Shown in pieces: positions 56,465 through 64,000 of a DNA stretch of 64,000 nucleotides. The stretch is taken from positions 992,001 through 1,056,000 of the forward strand of contig CAWCTX010000005.1 of the NCBI GenBank assembly GCA_963798505.1, in the 5' to 3' direction. The first letter of the stretch is position 1. The number at the start of each line of letters is the position of its first letter. The stretch is from CAVWSM01 sp963798505 (GTDB taxonomy: Bacteria; Actinomycetota; Actinomycetes; Jiangellales; Jiangellaceae). The notes beneath the pieces were generated by a model. It made no database searches. It saw only the letters and a list, made by a program, of their open reading frames with translations, and was not told the DNA's origin. The position numbers and the translations under genes were made by a program.

Positions 56465-57363
56465 ATGCGGTCGCCCAACGCCAGACGCCGGTGCGCGGCG
56501 TGAGCACGCTCCGTGGCGGTCGACGCGGCATACCTGGCGAGCATCTCCCGGCTGCGCCACCCGGTGATGCGCATCAGGTCGTGCTCCTGGCCGCCGTTGA
56601 CCAGCCACACATGCGCGAGGGTGTGCCGGAACCGGTGGGCATGCATGTCGGCGATGCCGGCCTGCGCGGCACGCACCCGGATCAGGGCGTCGATGCCGTC
56701 CGCGCGATAGCGGCCACGCTGGGAGAGCCACAGACCCGGCGATGACGCGTGCCGATGCTGACCGCGCATCCGCAAGTATCGGTCCAACGCGCGGGCGGTG
56801 CGCGCGCCGAACGGAATGACCCGCGGCCGGGCACCCTTGCCGAGCACGTGCACCGTCATGTGCTCAAGGTCGAGATCGTCGACGTCGAGGCGGGCCATCT
56901 CCGAGATCCGGCACCCCGTGTCGAGGAACAGCCGCATCATCGCCTCGTCGCGCCGTGACGCGAAGTCCTTGCCGATGCACACCTTCACCAGCCGCTCAAG
57001 CTCGTCATCGCTCAGCACCGGCACCGGCGCCTCCTCAGGTACCGGTGGGCGCAACCCGGCCATCGGATGCTTGACCAGCTCCTCCTCACGGACCAGCCAA
57101 CTGCCGAACGCGTGCAGACCGAGGAACCGGGTCTTGACCGTCGACGCGGCCAGCCCGCGCTCCTCGCCCAGATGTGCCAGCCAGGCCCGCACCGTGTGCC
57201 GGTTGAAGCTGGCCAGGGTGGCCGGCCGATCGTGGACGGTCAGCCACGCGGTGAAGAACCGCAGGGCCTGGCCGTAGATGACGATCGTGCGCTCGGACTT
57301 GCGCTCGGCGCGCAGATCGAGGCGCCAGGAGGCGGCGAGGTCGCTCAGCAGCGGGTCAGTCAT
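56461..57363 (-). CDS. Tyrosine recombinase (integrase, XerC/D-like), intact
   Basis: A 300-residue integrase. The SAM-like N-terminal domain spans RKSERTIVIYGQALRFFTAW to VKTRFLGLHAFGSWLVREEE. The catalytic set is Arg in DTGCRISEMARL, Lys in VLGKGARPRVI, HRFRHTLAHVW (H-x-x-R), Trp in ITGWRSREM in place of the second His, and Tyr in LARYAAS. It lies about 105 bp inside the right repeat, the standard arrangement for an integrase and its att site. It is probably the enzyme that inserted the element. Confidence 0.92.
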   Translation of the reverse strand: MTDPLLSDLAASWRLDLRAERKSERTIVIYGQALRFFTAWLTVHDRPATLASFNRHTVRAWLAHLGEERGLAASTVKTRFLGLHAFGSWLVREEELVKHPMAGLRPPVPEEAPVPVLSDDELERLVKVCIGKDFASRRDEAMMRLFLDTGCRISEMARLDVDDLDLEHMTVHVLGKGARPRVIPFGARTARALDRYLRMRGQHRHASSPGLWLSQRGRYRADGIDALIRVRAAQAGIADMHAHRFRHTLAHVWLVNGGQEHDLMRITGWRSREMLARYAASTATERAHAAHRRLALGDRI

Positions 57364-57425
57364 GGCGGGAGGTTATCCGGTGAGTGAGCCATGCGCTGTA
57401 CGTTTCGCGGAGCGTGTTGACGCGT

Positions 57426-58487
57426 TTACGCAGGTGAACGCTTCGCGCGGGATGGCTGCACCCTCATTGGCTCGCCGGGCATCTTGGGGTATTCCGGCGG
57501 GTAGGGCATGTCGCCCAGCTCATGGTCGCGCTCGTCGCGGGCGACCATCTCCAGCAAGGGCTCCAGCGAATACGCAGTCTCCGCCACCCCCGCGTGGAGG
57601 TCGCCGACCTCGGCGTAGCGGGCCGGCATGCTGAGGACGTCGAAGTCCTCCGGCTCGACCGAGTCCAGCTCGTCCCAGCGCAGCGGCGCGGAGACCGTGG
57701 CGCGCGCGATGGGCCGTACGGAATAGGCGGACCGGATCGTACGGTCGCGGGCCATCTGGTTGAAGTCGATGAACACGCGCTCTCCGCGCTCCTCCTTCCA
57801 CCAGTTCACGGTGACGAGATCGGGCAGCCGGCGGGCGACTTCCCGACCGAGCGCGATGACCGCGCGCCGCGCCTCGATGAAATCCCAGCGCGGCTCGATG
57901 GGCACGTACACGTGAACGCCGCGTCCACCCGAGGTCTTCGGGAAGCCGTCCATGCCCAGCTCCTGCAGGATCGCCCGCACCTCGGGCGCGACGCGGGCCG
58001 CGTCTGCGAAGCCCGTGCCCGGCTGCGGGTCGAGGTCGATGCGCAGCTGGTCTGGCCGATCCACGAGTGGCCGGCGGACCGGCCATGGGTGGAACGTCAG
58101 CGTGCCGAGGTTGGCCGCCCATGCGATCACGGCCAGCTCCGAGGGGCAGACCTCATCGGCAGTCCGTCCGCTCGGGAAGGCGATCTGTGCCGTCTCCACC
58201 CACTCGGGGGCGAACTTGGGCACCCGTTTCTGGTAGAAGGCGTCGCCCTTGTTGTCCTGCCGCGTCGACAGCTTGGCGCCCTCGAACACCCCAGCCGGCC
58301 AGCGCTCCAGCGTCGTCGGGCGATCGCGAAGGGCCCCCAGGACGCCGTCGCCGACGGAGAGGAAGTACTGCACGATGTCGAGCTTGGTGAGGCCGCGCTC
58401 CGCGAAGTAGACCTTGTCTGGGTTGGTGACCTTGACCATGCGTCCCCGGACATCCAGCTCGACAGCCTCACTCTTCGCAGCGGCCAT
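57426..58487 (-). CDS. LigD-type DNA repair polymerase (AEP primase domain), 3' end replaced
   Basis: A 353-residue stand-alone polymerase domain of the LigD family, used in bacterial end-joining. KVTNPDKVYFAERGLTKLDI, the active site RIDLDPQPG (D-x-D), FPKTSGGRGVHVYVPIE, and VFIDFNQMARDRTIRSAYSV are all present. ATG 58487 begins MAAAKSEAVELDVRGRMVKV. The last 13 codons (MRVQPSRAKRSPA) come from the integrated element; the former end is at 47452-47533. The catalytic core is untouched, so the protein is probably active. Confidence 0.92.
   Translation of the reverse strand: MAAAKSEAVELDVRGRMVKVTNPDKVYFAERGLTKLDIVQYFLSVGDGVLGALRDRPTTLERWPAGVFEGAKLSTRQDNKGDAFYQKRVPKFAPEWVETAQIAFPSGRTADEVCPSELAVIAWAANLGTLTFHPWPVRRPLVDRPDQLRIDLDPQPGTGFADAARVAPEVRAILQELGMDGFPKTSGGRGVHVYVPIEPRWDFIEARRAVIALGREVARRLPDLVTVNWWKEERGERVFIDFNQMARDRTIRSAYSVRPIARATVSAPLRWDELDSVEPEDFDVLSMPARYAEVGDLHAGVAETAYSLEPLLEMVARDERDHELGDMPYPPEYPKMPGEPMRVQPSRAKRSPA
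57469..57489 (+). repeat. Right attachment repeat (attR core)
   Basis: Perfect copy of 47513-47533. It lies within the reading frame of the LigD-type polymerase, 43 bp before its present stop codon and about 105 bp from the integrase start. Confidence 0.85.
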
Positions 58488-58513
58488 GCCTCGCACCGTA
58501 CTAGCGTCGACAC

Positions 58514-58922
58514 ATGAGCTACGAGGTGGAGAAGACCGAGGACGAGTGGCGCGCCGAGCTCTCACCGCAGGAATTCCACGTTCTGCGCGAGGCTGGGACC
58601 GAGCGACCGTTCTCGTCGTCGTACGAGACCGATGAGACCGTCGGGGTCTACCGCTGCCGCGCCTGCGGCAACGAGCTGTTCCGCAGTGAGCACAAGTTCG
58701 ACGCGCACTGCGGATGGCCGGCGTTCTACACGCCGCTGGCGGACGGACCGGGTGGAGCTGCTGCGCGACCGCTCGCACGGCATGGACCGCATCGAGGCGC
58801 GCTGCGCCCGGTGCGGCTCGCACCTAGGCCACGTGTTCGAAGGCGAGGGTTACAGCACGCCCACCGACCAGCGCTTTTGCATCAACGGGGTCTCGCTCGA
58901 GCTCGAGCCGGCGGACGGCTAG
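58514..58922 (+). CDS. msrB: Peptide methionine (R)-S-oxide reductase, one frameshift
   Basis: Repairs oxidised methionine (R form). Visible are FHVLREAGTERPFSSSYETD, VYRCRACGNELFRSEHKFDA, CGWPAFYTPLAD, then in the next frame RVELLRDRSHGMDRIEARCA, CGSHLGHVFEGEG and the catalytic Cys in RFCINGVSLELEP. Zinc is held by CRAC and CARC. One extra G near 58748 breaks the frame, and the total length is one base over 136 codons. It diverges from the LigD-type polymerase with 26 bp between the starts. Confidence 0.9.
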
Positions 58923-58954
58923 CCGGGAGGGCTTCCAGGGGCCACCATCGAGAC

Positions 58955-59437
58955 ATGACCTACAACGTCGTGCTCGCGGTCGAGCGGGCAATCTCGCCCG
59001 CCGACGCTGATCAGGTGCTGGAGATGCTCGCCGACATCGACGACGTGCACGTGCTGGTCGTCGTGCCGGAGCACGTCACCGCAGGGGCGATCGAGGCGGT
59101 GATCGAGGACTACGCGATGGACCGGGGACTCGTCGACCGGCACGCGGTCGAGCGCCACCAGCGCGACCCGGTCGAGGTCGCCCACGAGGATGCCGAGAAG
59201 GTCATGGGCCAGGTCGTCGACACGCTGCGGGCCAAGAATGTGCCCGCCGACGGCGAGGTCACGCCACGCAACCTGCTGGTGAGGCTCGGCGAGCTGTCGA
59301 CGACCTCCACCCTCGACGAGCTGGTTGTCCTTGCCCGGCCGCATGTCGTCACCGAGGCGTTGCGCGTCGACCTCGCTTCGCGCGCGCGGCGACGACTCGG
59401 GGTGCCCGTGCTGCGCCTGTACGCCCACAAGCACTAG
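58955..59437 (+). CDS. Universal stress protein-like protein (paralogue of 46381 gene)
   Basis: A 160-residue protein, MTYNVVLAVERAISPADADQ, AIEAVIEDYAMDRGLVDRHA, STLDELVVLARPHVVTEALR and LGVPVLRLYAHKH. The C-terminal half closely follows the 46381 protein (VVILTRPHLVSQLLHIDWTS and CVHLLAYKEK). Function is unknown. Its stop overlaps the gene at 59434 on the other strand by four bases. Confidence 0.65.
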   Translation: MTYNVVLAVERAISPADADQVLEMLADIDDVHVLVVVPEHVTAGAIEAVIEDYAMDRGLVDRHAVERHQRDPVEVAHEDAEKVMGQVVDTLRAKNVPADGEVTPRNLLVRLGELSTTSTLDELVVLARPHVVTEALRVDLASRARRRLGVPVLRLYAHKH

Positions 59438-59847
59438 GGCGCGGCTTCCTCCTCGGACGGCAACGGCCGGCGCAGATCCTCAACGGCCTCGAGCAGCCGT
59501 GCCTGCTCCGTCTCGTACACCGCGTACTCCCCCGGCACCGCACCACCCGGGGTGTAGAGCGGCGAGATCTGATTGGCGAGATCGAGGATGTCGGCCCGGC
59601 TGAACTCGGTCCGAGCCACGGCCGCAGTCTCGTTGGCCGCCCAGCGGTAGTCCTCAACCCGTCCGCGCCACCCGGGGTTGCCCATCAACGTGCCGTCCGA
59701 AGCCATCGCCCGGACCATGGTCCGCAGCGCGGCCTCCAAACGGTCGAGCTGCGCCCGGCGGGCCACCCGGTCGACAGTCGGCTCGACGACCGGGAGCTCT
59801 TCCTCGGCTTTGCCGAAGACCGCGCGCAGCTTCTCGCGGAAGCCCAT
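59434..59847 (-). CDS. Hypothetical protein downstream of hemQ
   Basis: A 137-residue helical protein: MGFREKLRAVFGKAEEELPV, RLEAALRTMVRAMASDGTLM and FSRADILDLANQISPLYTPG. It follows hemQ with no gap, so it is probably translated with the heme genes. I do not recognise a family. Confidence 0.6.
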   Translation of the reverse strand: MGFREKLRAVFGKAEEELPVVEPTVDRVARRAQLDRLEAALRTMVRAMASDGTLMGNPGWRGRVEDYRWAANETAAVARTEFSRADILDLANQISPLYTPGGAVPGEYAVYETEQARLLEAVEDLRRPLPSEEEAAP

Positions 59848-60549
59848 CTACGGCAGCATTCCGACGAGGTCGCGCATGCCGACCCGGCGACCGGTGTAGA
59901 AGGGGACCTCTTCGCGTACATGGCTGCGGGCGGAAGACCCACGCAGGTGCCGCATGAGGTCAACGATGCGGTGCAGCTCGTCAGCCTCGAACGCGAGCAT
60001 CCACTCATAGTCGCCAAGGGCGAACGACGACACCGTGTTGGCTCGGACGTCCGGGTAGTCGCGGGCCATCATGCCGTGCTCGGCCAGCATCGCGCGGCGC
60101 TCCTCGTCGGGCAGCAGGTACCACTCGTACGACCGCACAAACGGGTAGACGCAGACGTAGGCGCGCGGCTCCTCCTCAGCGAGGAACGCCGGGACGTGGC
60201 TCTTGTTGAACTCCGCAGGCCGATGGAGTGCCAGCTGCGACCAGACCGGTTCGAGGTGGCCGCCGAACGATGTGCGCCGCAGCCGGTGGTAGGCGTCTTG
60301 CAGGTCGTCACTGGTCGATGCGTGCCACCAGACCATGACGTCGGCATCGGCGCGCAGGCCCGCCACGTCGTAGGTGCCGCGCACGACGACGTCCTTGGCC
60401 GCCAGCTGAGCGAAGAGCTCGTCCGCCTCGGCGACCATGGCGGCGCGGTCGCCGTCGGCGAGCGGCGTCCGCAGCCGGAAGACCGACCACATCGTGTAGC
60501 GGATGACCTTGTTGAGGTCGCGGGCCCTCGGCTTGGCGGCTTCGGTCAT
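59848..60549 (-). CDS. hemQ: Coproheme decarboxylase HemQ
   Basis: Last enzyme of the coproporphyrin branch, turning coproheme into heme b with peroxide. The 233-residue chlorite dismutase-family protein has VIRYTMWSVFRLRTPL, the reactive tyrosine region YVCVYPFVRSYEWYLL, GMMARDYPDVRANTVSSFAL with the proximal His region before it, and the C-terminal FYTGRRVGMRDLVGML. It overlaps the hemY stop by four bases. Confidence 0.95.
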   Translation of the reverse strand: MTEAAKPRARDLNKVIRYTMWSVFRLRTPLADGDRAAMVAEADELFAQLAAKDVVVRGTYDVAGLRADADVMVWWHASTSDDLQDAYHRLRRTSFGGHLEPVWSQLALHRPAEFNKSHVPAFLAEEEPRAYVCVYPFVRSYEWYLLPDEERRAMLAEHGMMARDYPDVRANTVSSFALGDYEWMLAFEADELHRIVDLMRHLRGSSARSHVREEVPFYTGRRVGMRDLVGMLP

Positions 60550-61971
60550 GCGGTCATGATCCCACTCGCATGCAGTCCCGAGACGACGTGGGTCGCGGCC
60601 GATTGGGCGGTCGCTATGCAGGCCGGGATGCCCACGCCGTCATAGGCAGCGCCGCACACCGCGAGCGTCGGGTGCTTGGCGACGGCGGCGCGGACGGTGG
60701 AGATCCGGTCGAGATGGCCAACGGCGTACTGCGGCAAGGCGCCGCCCCAACGCGTGACGACGCCGTCTATGGGGTCGCGGTCGATGCCGGTGGCGGCTGC
60801 GATGTCGCCGGCGACAGCAGCAACCAGGTCGGCGTCGTCGCGCTGCAGGTCGTCGACGGATCCGGCCCTGCCGATCGACCCACGCAGCACAACGATGTTG
60901 GGCGATCGGTCGGCGAGCCAGCCCCACTTGAGCGACGAGAACGTCGCGGCCTTGACGAGGCGCCCTTCGCCCGGTGGCACCAGGAAGCCGGAGCCAAGCA
61001 GACGATCCCGTACGTGCTGCGCACGGTAGGCGAGCGTCACGATCCCGACGCTGGCGTAGTCAATGTCAGCGAGCGCATCGGCGGCGTCCGGCGAAACCGC
61101 CGCGAGTAGGCGGGTCGCGGGCCGGGCCGGCACCGCGACGATCAGCGCGTCGGCATGGATCGTCTCCTCGGCCGCGGTCGGTCCGACCGTGAGTGCCCAG
61201 GTCTGGTCGGCGAGCTGCGTGACCGCCCTGACCATGGCATGCGTACGAACGTCGGCGCCTGCGGCTCTGGCCACCGCATGGGGCAGCCGTCCGACACCGC
61301 CGACAATGCCGGCGAAGACGGGAGTGTCCCCGGCATCGGGGCTTCGCGCGGCTGCTCGTGCCGCGGCCAGCAGGCTGGTCTCGCGGCGCAGGGCCGCGCC
61401 GAGCGCGGGCACCGTCGCGTCAAGCGAGAGCTGGTCCGCATGGCCGGCGTACACGCCACCGAGCAACGGCTCGACAAGCCTGTCGGTGACCGCGTCGCCG
61501 AGCCGGCGGGTGACGAGCTCGCCGATGGCGACGTCATGGGTCAGCGGGAGGCCGGGCTCGGTCGGCTCACGCTTGACAGCCGTCAACTCGGCGGGCGCGA
61601 ACAACTCCGACTCGTCCAGCGCCGCAACGTCGGTCGGCACGCCCATCACGGTCCCGGCGGGAAGGGGTACGAGCCTGCCGCCGCTCCAGATCGACGCCTG
61701 GGTCGTGGCCGGTGAGACGAGATCCGGCTCGAGCCCGGTCTCTCGGGCGAGCCCGACGGCTTCGGGTCGTCGGGCGAGCATGGCCTCAGCGCCGACGTCG
61801 ACGCTGCAGGCCGGCGATGGTGCCGATGCGGAGCTTGCCCCCGATCTGCGGCGAGCCCTCGAGAACGGTGACATCGACCTGCGGCGCTGCTTGCCGTACG
61901 AAGAATGCGGCCGCGAGACCGCTGATGCCGCCGCCGACAACGACAACGTGCGGGCGACGGGCGGTGCGCAT
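60546..61971 (-). CDS. hemY: Coproporphyrinogen III oxidase HemY (HemG-type FAD oxidase), one frameshift
   Basis: FAD enzyme that oxidises coproporphyrinogen III before iron insertion. The N-terminus HVVVVGGGISGLAAAFFVRQ is the dinucleotide fold. One extra C near 61808 shifts the frame, and the protein continues VDVGAEAMLARRPEAVGLAR, VEPLLGGVYAGHADQLSLDA and LAVCGAAYDGVGIPACIATA. Length is one base over 475 codons. It precedes hemQ and is followed, upstream on the strand, by other heme-region genes. Confidence 0.92.
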
Positions 61972-62052
61972 GTGCCGACTGTTGCAGAACGCTGTCCCAT
62001 TCGTGACCTTGGCCGGACAGGCGCCGGCATCAGCCGACTGAGCTGCGTGCTG

Positions 62053-62871
62053 TCAGCGGCGCGTTGAAGGTGGCCGGTCTTGACCGGACCGTACTGCTGT
62101 GACGCTGAGCCTGGTCGCGTCACTGCCGCCTTCTGCGGTCGGTGTGGCAATGCCGAGCACCCGCCCCGCGCCATCCAGCAACGGACCACCAGCGAGCCCC
62201 GGGCCGATCGGGACCGTTGTTTCGTACGACCCCTGCGCGACAACCGAGACCACTCCCGAGGTGAGCTTGGTACCCCGGCCGGCCGGGACTCCGACGACGA
62301 CGACCGCGTCGCCGACCTCGGCGGGTGGAGCCGGCTGCACGGCGGGGAGGTGAGCGTCGACGTACAGCAACGCAAAGTTGTCGGCGGCGTCCCAGGCCCA
62401 CAGCATCGTCTTCAGAGGCGAGCCGCCCTGTGAGATCAGCGGTGGCGGACCACCCACGCGCGTGCACGCCTCAACCACGCGATAGCTGGTCAAGATCACA
62501 CTGTGGTGGCCCGGCTGAGGTGCCCCGCGGACCACGAACCCCGATCCTTGGCCCTCGCGGCAATGCACCGCAACAACCGACCGGCCAGCCGCTTGGGCGG
62601 TCCCGGCCGTACCAGGCGGCGACGGTGCCGGATGGGCGGATAGATCGGCCAGCCGTTCACTGACCCCACTGATGCCCTCGTCCACCTGGTGCAGTTCGCT
62701 GTCCACGGCTACCAGGTCGGCACGGGCCCTTGCCAGGTCATCGCGGAGACTTCGGCTGTCGCGCAGCAACATGCCAACGGCGAGCGTGTTGGCGACCAAG
62801 AAAGCCACGACCAACACACGGCCGAGCTGGCTCGCAGCCGCGCCCTCCGTCCTACGCGTGAGTCGCGTCAC
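62053..62871 (-). CDS. Membrane-anchored trypsin-like protein without catalytic residues
   Basis: A 272-residue protein with one membrane segment (GRVLVVAFLVANTLAVGMLL), a short coiled coil (SLRDDLARARADLVAVDSEL), a Pro-rich linker, and an S1/HtrA-like domain (GSGFVVRGAPQPGHHSVILT; GDAVVVVGVPAGRGTKLTSG). At the active Ser the usual GNSGGP reads GLAGGP. At the active His the usual LTNxHVV reads LTSYRVV. So it is probably a pseudo-protease facing outside the cell. It lies between hemY and the HNH gene. Confidence 0.75.
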   Translation of the reverse strand: MTRLTRRTEGAAASQLGRVLVVAFLVANTLAVGMLLRDSRSLRDDLARARADLVAVDSELHQVDEGISGVSERLADLSAHPAPSPPGTAGTAQAAGRSVVAVHCREGQGSGFVVRGAPQPGHHSVILTSYRVVEACTRVGGPPPLISQGGSPLKTMLWAWDAADNFALLYVDAHLPAVQPAPPAEVGDAVVVVGVPAGRGTKLTSGVVSVVAQGSYETTVPIGPGLAGGPLLDGAGRVLGIATPTAEGGSDATRLSVTAVRSGQDRPPSTRR

Positions 62872-62993
62872 TCATCGGCCCCCCAGCCGTCGAGGCAGCG
62901 ACCCCGGGGGCGGCGGCTGCGAAAGCAGTTCGCCCCAATGTAGGGCTCACCCCGAGGGACAGCACCCAACCAGCACGGGCAGTGGCGAGATCA

Positions 62994-63398
62994 CTACCCA
63001 CGGGTTACACGAGTTGCCAGATGATCAGCCCCAGGCTGCATCTCCGGTTCCACCCTGAACTGCAGCCCGAGCGCCGCCCGCAGCTCGAGGTGGCGCAACA
63101 GGAAAGCGCGCTCGTCGAGCCGCTTTCGCCGGAGCCAGCCGGTGACCTCGTCGTTGCACTTGCTGGTGTTGCACGAGCGGCAAGCTGGCACGACATTGTC
63201 GAGCGTGTATCGGCCGCCGCGGGAGAGAGCGAGCACGCAGTCGCGCTGCAGCGGCTCGTTGATCGCGCCGCAGTAGGCACACCCACCCCAGGCAGCTCGG
63301 AGTGCGACCCACTGCTCGTCGCTGAGGTCGTGCTCGACGCGATCCATGCGGCGTTTGCGTCGGCGTGCGGCGCGGGCCTTAGCGGGCGCTCTCCTCAT
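62994..63398 (-). CDS. HNH endonuclease domain protein next to hemE
   Basis: A 134-residue protein from ATG 63398. DLSDEQWVALRAAWGGCAYC and CRSCNTSKCNDEVTGWLRRK hold the two zinc Cys pairs around RDCVLALSRGGRYTLDNVVP, where the first His of the HNH motif (RDHV) is Cys. The same short HNH protein beside hemE appears in other actinobacteria as far as I recall. It overlaps the hemE 3' end by 20 bp. The 62872-62993 gap has no gene. Confidence 0.75.
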   Translation of the reverse strand: MRRAPAKARAARRRKRRMDRVEHDLSDEQWVALRAAWGGCAYCGAINEPLQRDCVLALSRGGRYTLDNVVPACRSCNTSKCNDEVTGWLRRKRLDERAFLLRHLELRAALGLQFRVEPEMQPGADHLATRVTRG

Positions 63399-64000
63399 GC
63401 ACCAGCTCGACCACGCGGGCCAGCACATCGGGGTCGGTGCTCGGCAGCACGCCGTGCCCGAGGTTGAACACATGCCCCGGTGCTGCGCTGCCCTCGACCA
63501 GCACCCGCCGCACTTCCTGCGCGACGACGGGCCATGGTGCGCCGAGCACAGACGGGTCGAGGTTGCCCTGCAACGCCCTCCCGGGGCCTACCCGCCGAAC
63601 AGCCTCGTCGAGCGGGATCCGCCAGTCGACCCCGACGACGTCGGCCCCTGCCGTGCCCATGAGGTGCAGGAACTCCCCCGTGCCGACGCCGAAGTGGATG
63701 CGCGGCACGCCCAGGTTCGACACGGCCGCGAGCACATGGGTCGAATGAGGCAGGACATAGCGCGCGTAGTCGCCCGCCGACAGGGTCCCGGCCCACGAGT
63801 CGAACAGCTGCACGGCGCTGGCACCGGCCTCGACCTGCACGCGCAGGAACGCGGCCGAGATCGCGGCCAGTCGGTCGAGCAGCTCGTGCCACAGCTCAGG
63901 ATCGCCGTGCATCAAGGCCTTGGTCCGCTCATGGTGTCGCGACGGCCCACCCTCGATGAGGTAGGAGGCGAGCGTGAACGGGGCGCCTGCAAAGCCGATC
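63379..64000 (-). CDS. hemE: Uroporphyrinogen decarboxylase HemE (N-terminus beyond window)
   Basis: Makes coproporphyrinogen III from uroporphyrinogen III. The visible C-terminal 206 codons include GFAGAPFTLASYLIEGGPSR, QLFDSWAGTLSAGDYARYVL, HFGVGTGEFLHLMGTAGADV, GVDWRIPLDEAVRRVG, LQGNLDPSVLGAPWP and HVFNLGHGVLPSTDPD, all typical of HemE. The frame is open to the right edge. With hemY and hemQ it forms a heme synthesis region. Confidence 0.95.
   Translation of the reverse strand, partial: IGFAGAPFTLASYLIEGGPSRHHERTKALMHGDPELWHELLDRLAAISAAFLRVQVEAGASAVQLFDSWAGTLSAGDYARYVLPHSTHVLAAVSNLGVPRIHFGVGTGEFLHLMGTAGADVVGVDWRIPLDEAVRRVGPGRALQGNLDPSVLGAPWPVVAQEVRRVLVEGSAAPGHVFNLGHGVLPSTDPDVLARVVELVHEESAR

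Larger units (their letters stand above)
47513..57489. mobile_element. Integrated element in the 3' end of the LigD-type polymerase gene
   Basis: About 10 kb bounded by a perfect 21-bp repeat. Tyrosine recombinase genes sit near each end, one about 105 bp from the right repeat. Cargo is one long minus-strand gene set: a RepA-like AAA ATPase, an RraB-like protein and many small Cys-rich proteins, plus a short plus-strand set at the left. No relaxase, FtsK-like transfer protein, phage structural gene or resistance gene is visible, so it is best called an integrative plasmid-like or mobilizable element. The flanking host gene keeps a sensible C-terminus after integration. Confidence 0.85.

Overview
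The window is high-GC DNA (about 70% by eye) from an actinobacterium. The evidence is consistent: phosphatidylinositol and PIM synthesis genes (pgsA, an acyltransferase, pimA), the coproporphyrin heme branch with hemQ, an SsgA-family sporulation/division protein, EF-G2, a Cys-containing leader peptide before sulfite reductase, the secD-yajC-ruvBAC-yebC-pdxTS block, and many GTG starts with 4-base ATGA/GTGA overlaps. SsgB-like, AidB-like and DUF222 proteins fit a morphologically complex actinomycete (Propionibacteriales/Jiangellales or Frankiales-like), but I cannot name the genus.

Layout. 1-8.7 kb: secD (cut by the left edge), yajC, ruvB-ruvA-ruvC, yebC, pdxT, divergent ltrA, pdxS and a LemA-like membrane protein. 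8.8-10 kb: an ArsR regulator/SRPBCC/YCII operon. 10-17.5 kb: pimA, a PIM acyltransferase, pgsA, divergent EF-G2, then HIT and thrS. 17.6-22.2 kb: tRNA-Val(CAC), small membrane and regulatory genes, pabC-pabB, and a tRNA Gly-Cys-Val array. 22.2-23.8 kb: an IS110-family element beside the last tRNA. 23.8-30.9 kb: lipoproteins, rsgA, yihY, aidB, and a ZTP-riboswitch-controlled glyA. 31-35.7 kb: an assimilatory sulfate reduction/siroheme operon behind a leader peptide. 35.7-47.4 kb: ppk2, DUF2277, a DUF222/HNH gene, an aldo-keto reductase, a secreted propeller protein, a broken haloperoxidase, zapE, a RibD-like reductase, an ATP-dependent ligase, a USP-like protein and a GNAT. 57.4-64 kb: the LigD-type polymerase gene, msrB, a second USP-like protein, then heme genes hemQ, hemY and hemE (cut by the right edge) with a protease-like protein and an HNH gene between them.

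Between the two DNA-repair genes sits a ~10 kb integrated element (47513-57489). It lies in the 3' end of the LigD-type polymerase gene. A perfect 21-bp direct repeat marks both ends. The displaced native 3' end of the gene, with its own stop codon, is still readable outside the left repeat, while the element supplies a replacement C-terminus on the right. The element carries tyrosine recombinase genes near both ends, a RepA-like AAA ATPase, a tandem RraB-like protein, and an unusual number of small Cys-rich zinc-finger-like proteins in one minus-strand operon.

Many genes, including essential ones (thrS, pgsA), are interrupted by single-base frame changes, often in short homopolymers, with both reading frames still coding for conserved protein. 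This pattern points to indel errors in the assembly rather than real decay, so I annotate these as whole genes and give the break positions. Long near-perfect palindromes, several containing TGATCA, sit at gene ends and are probable terminators.
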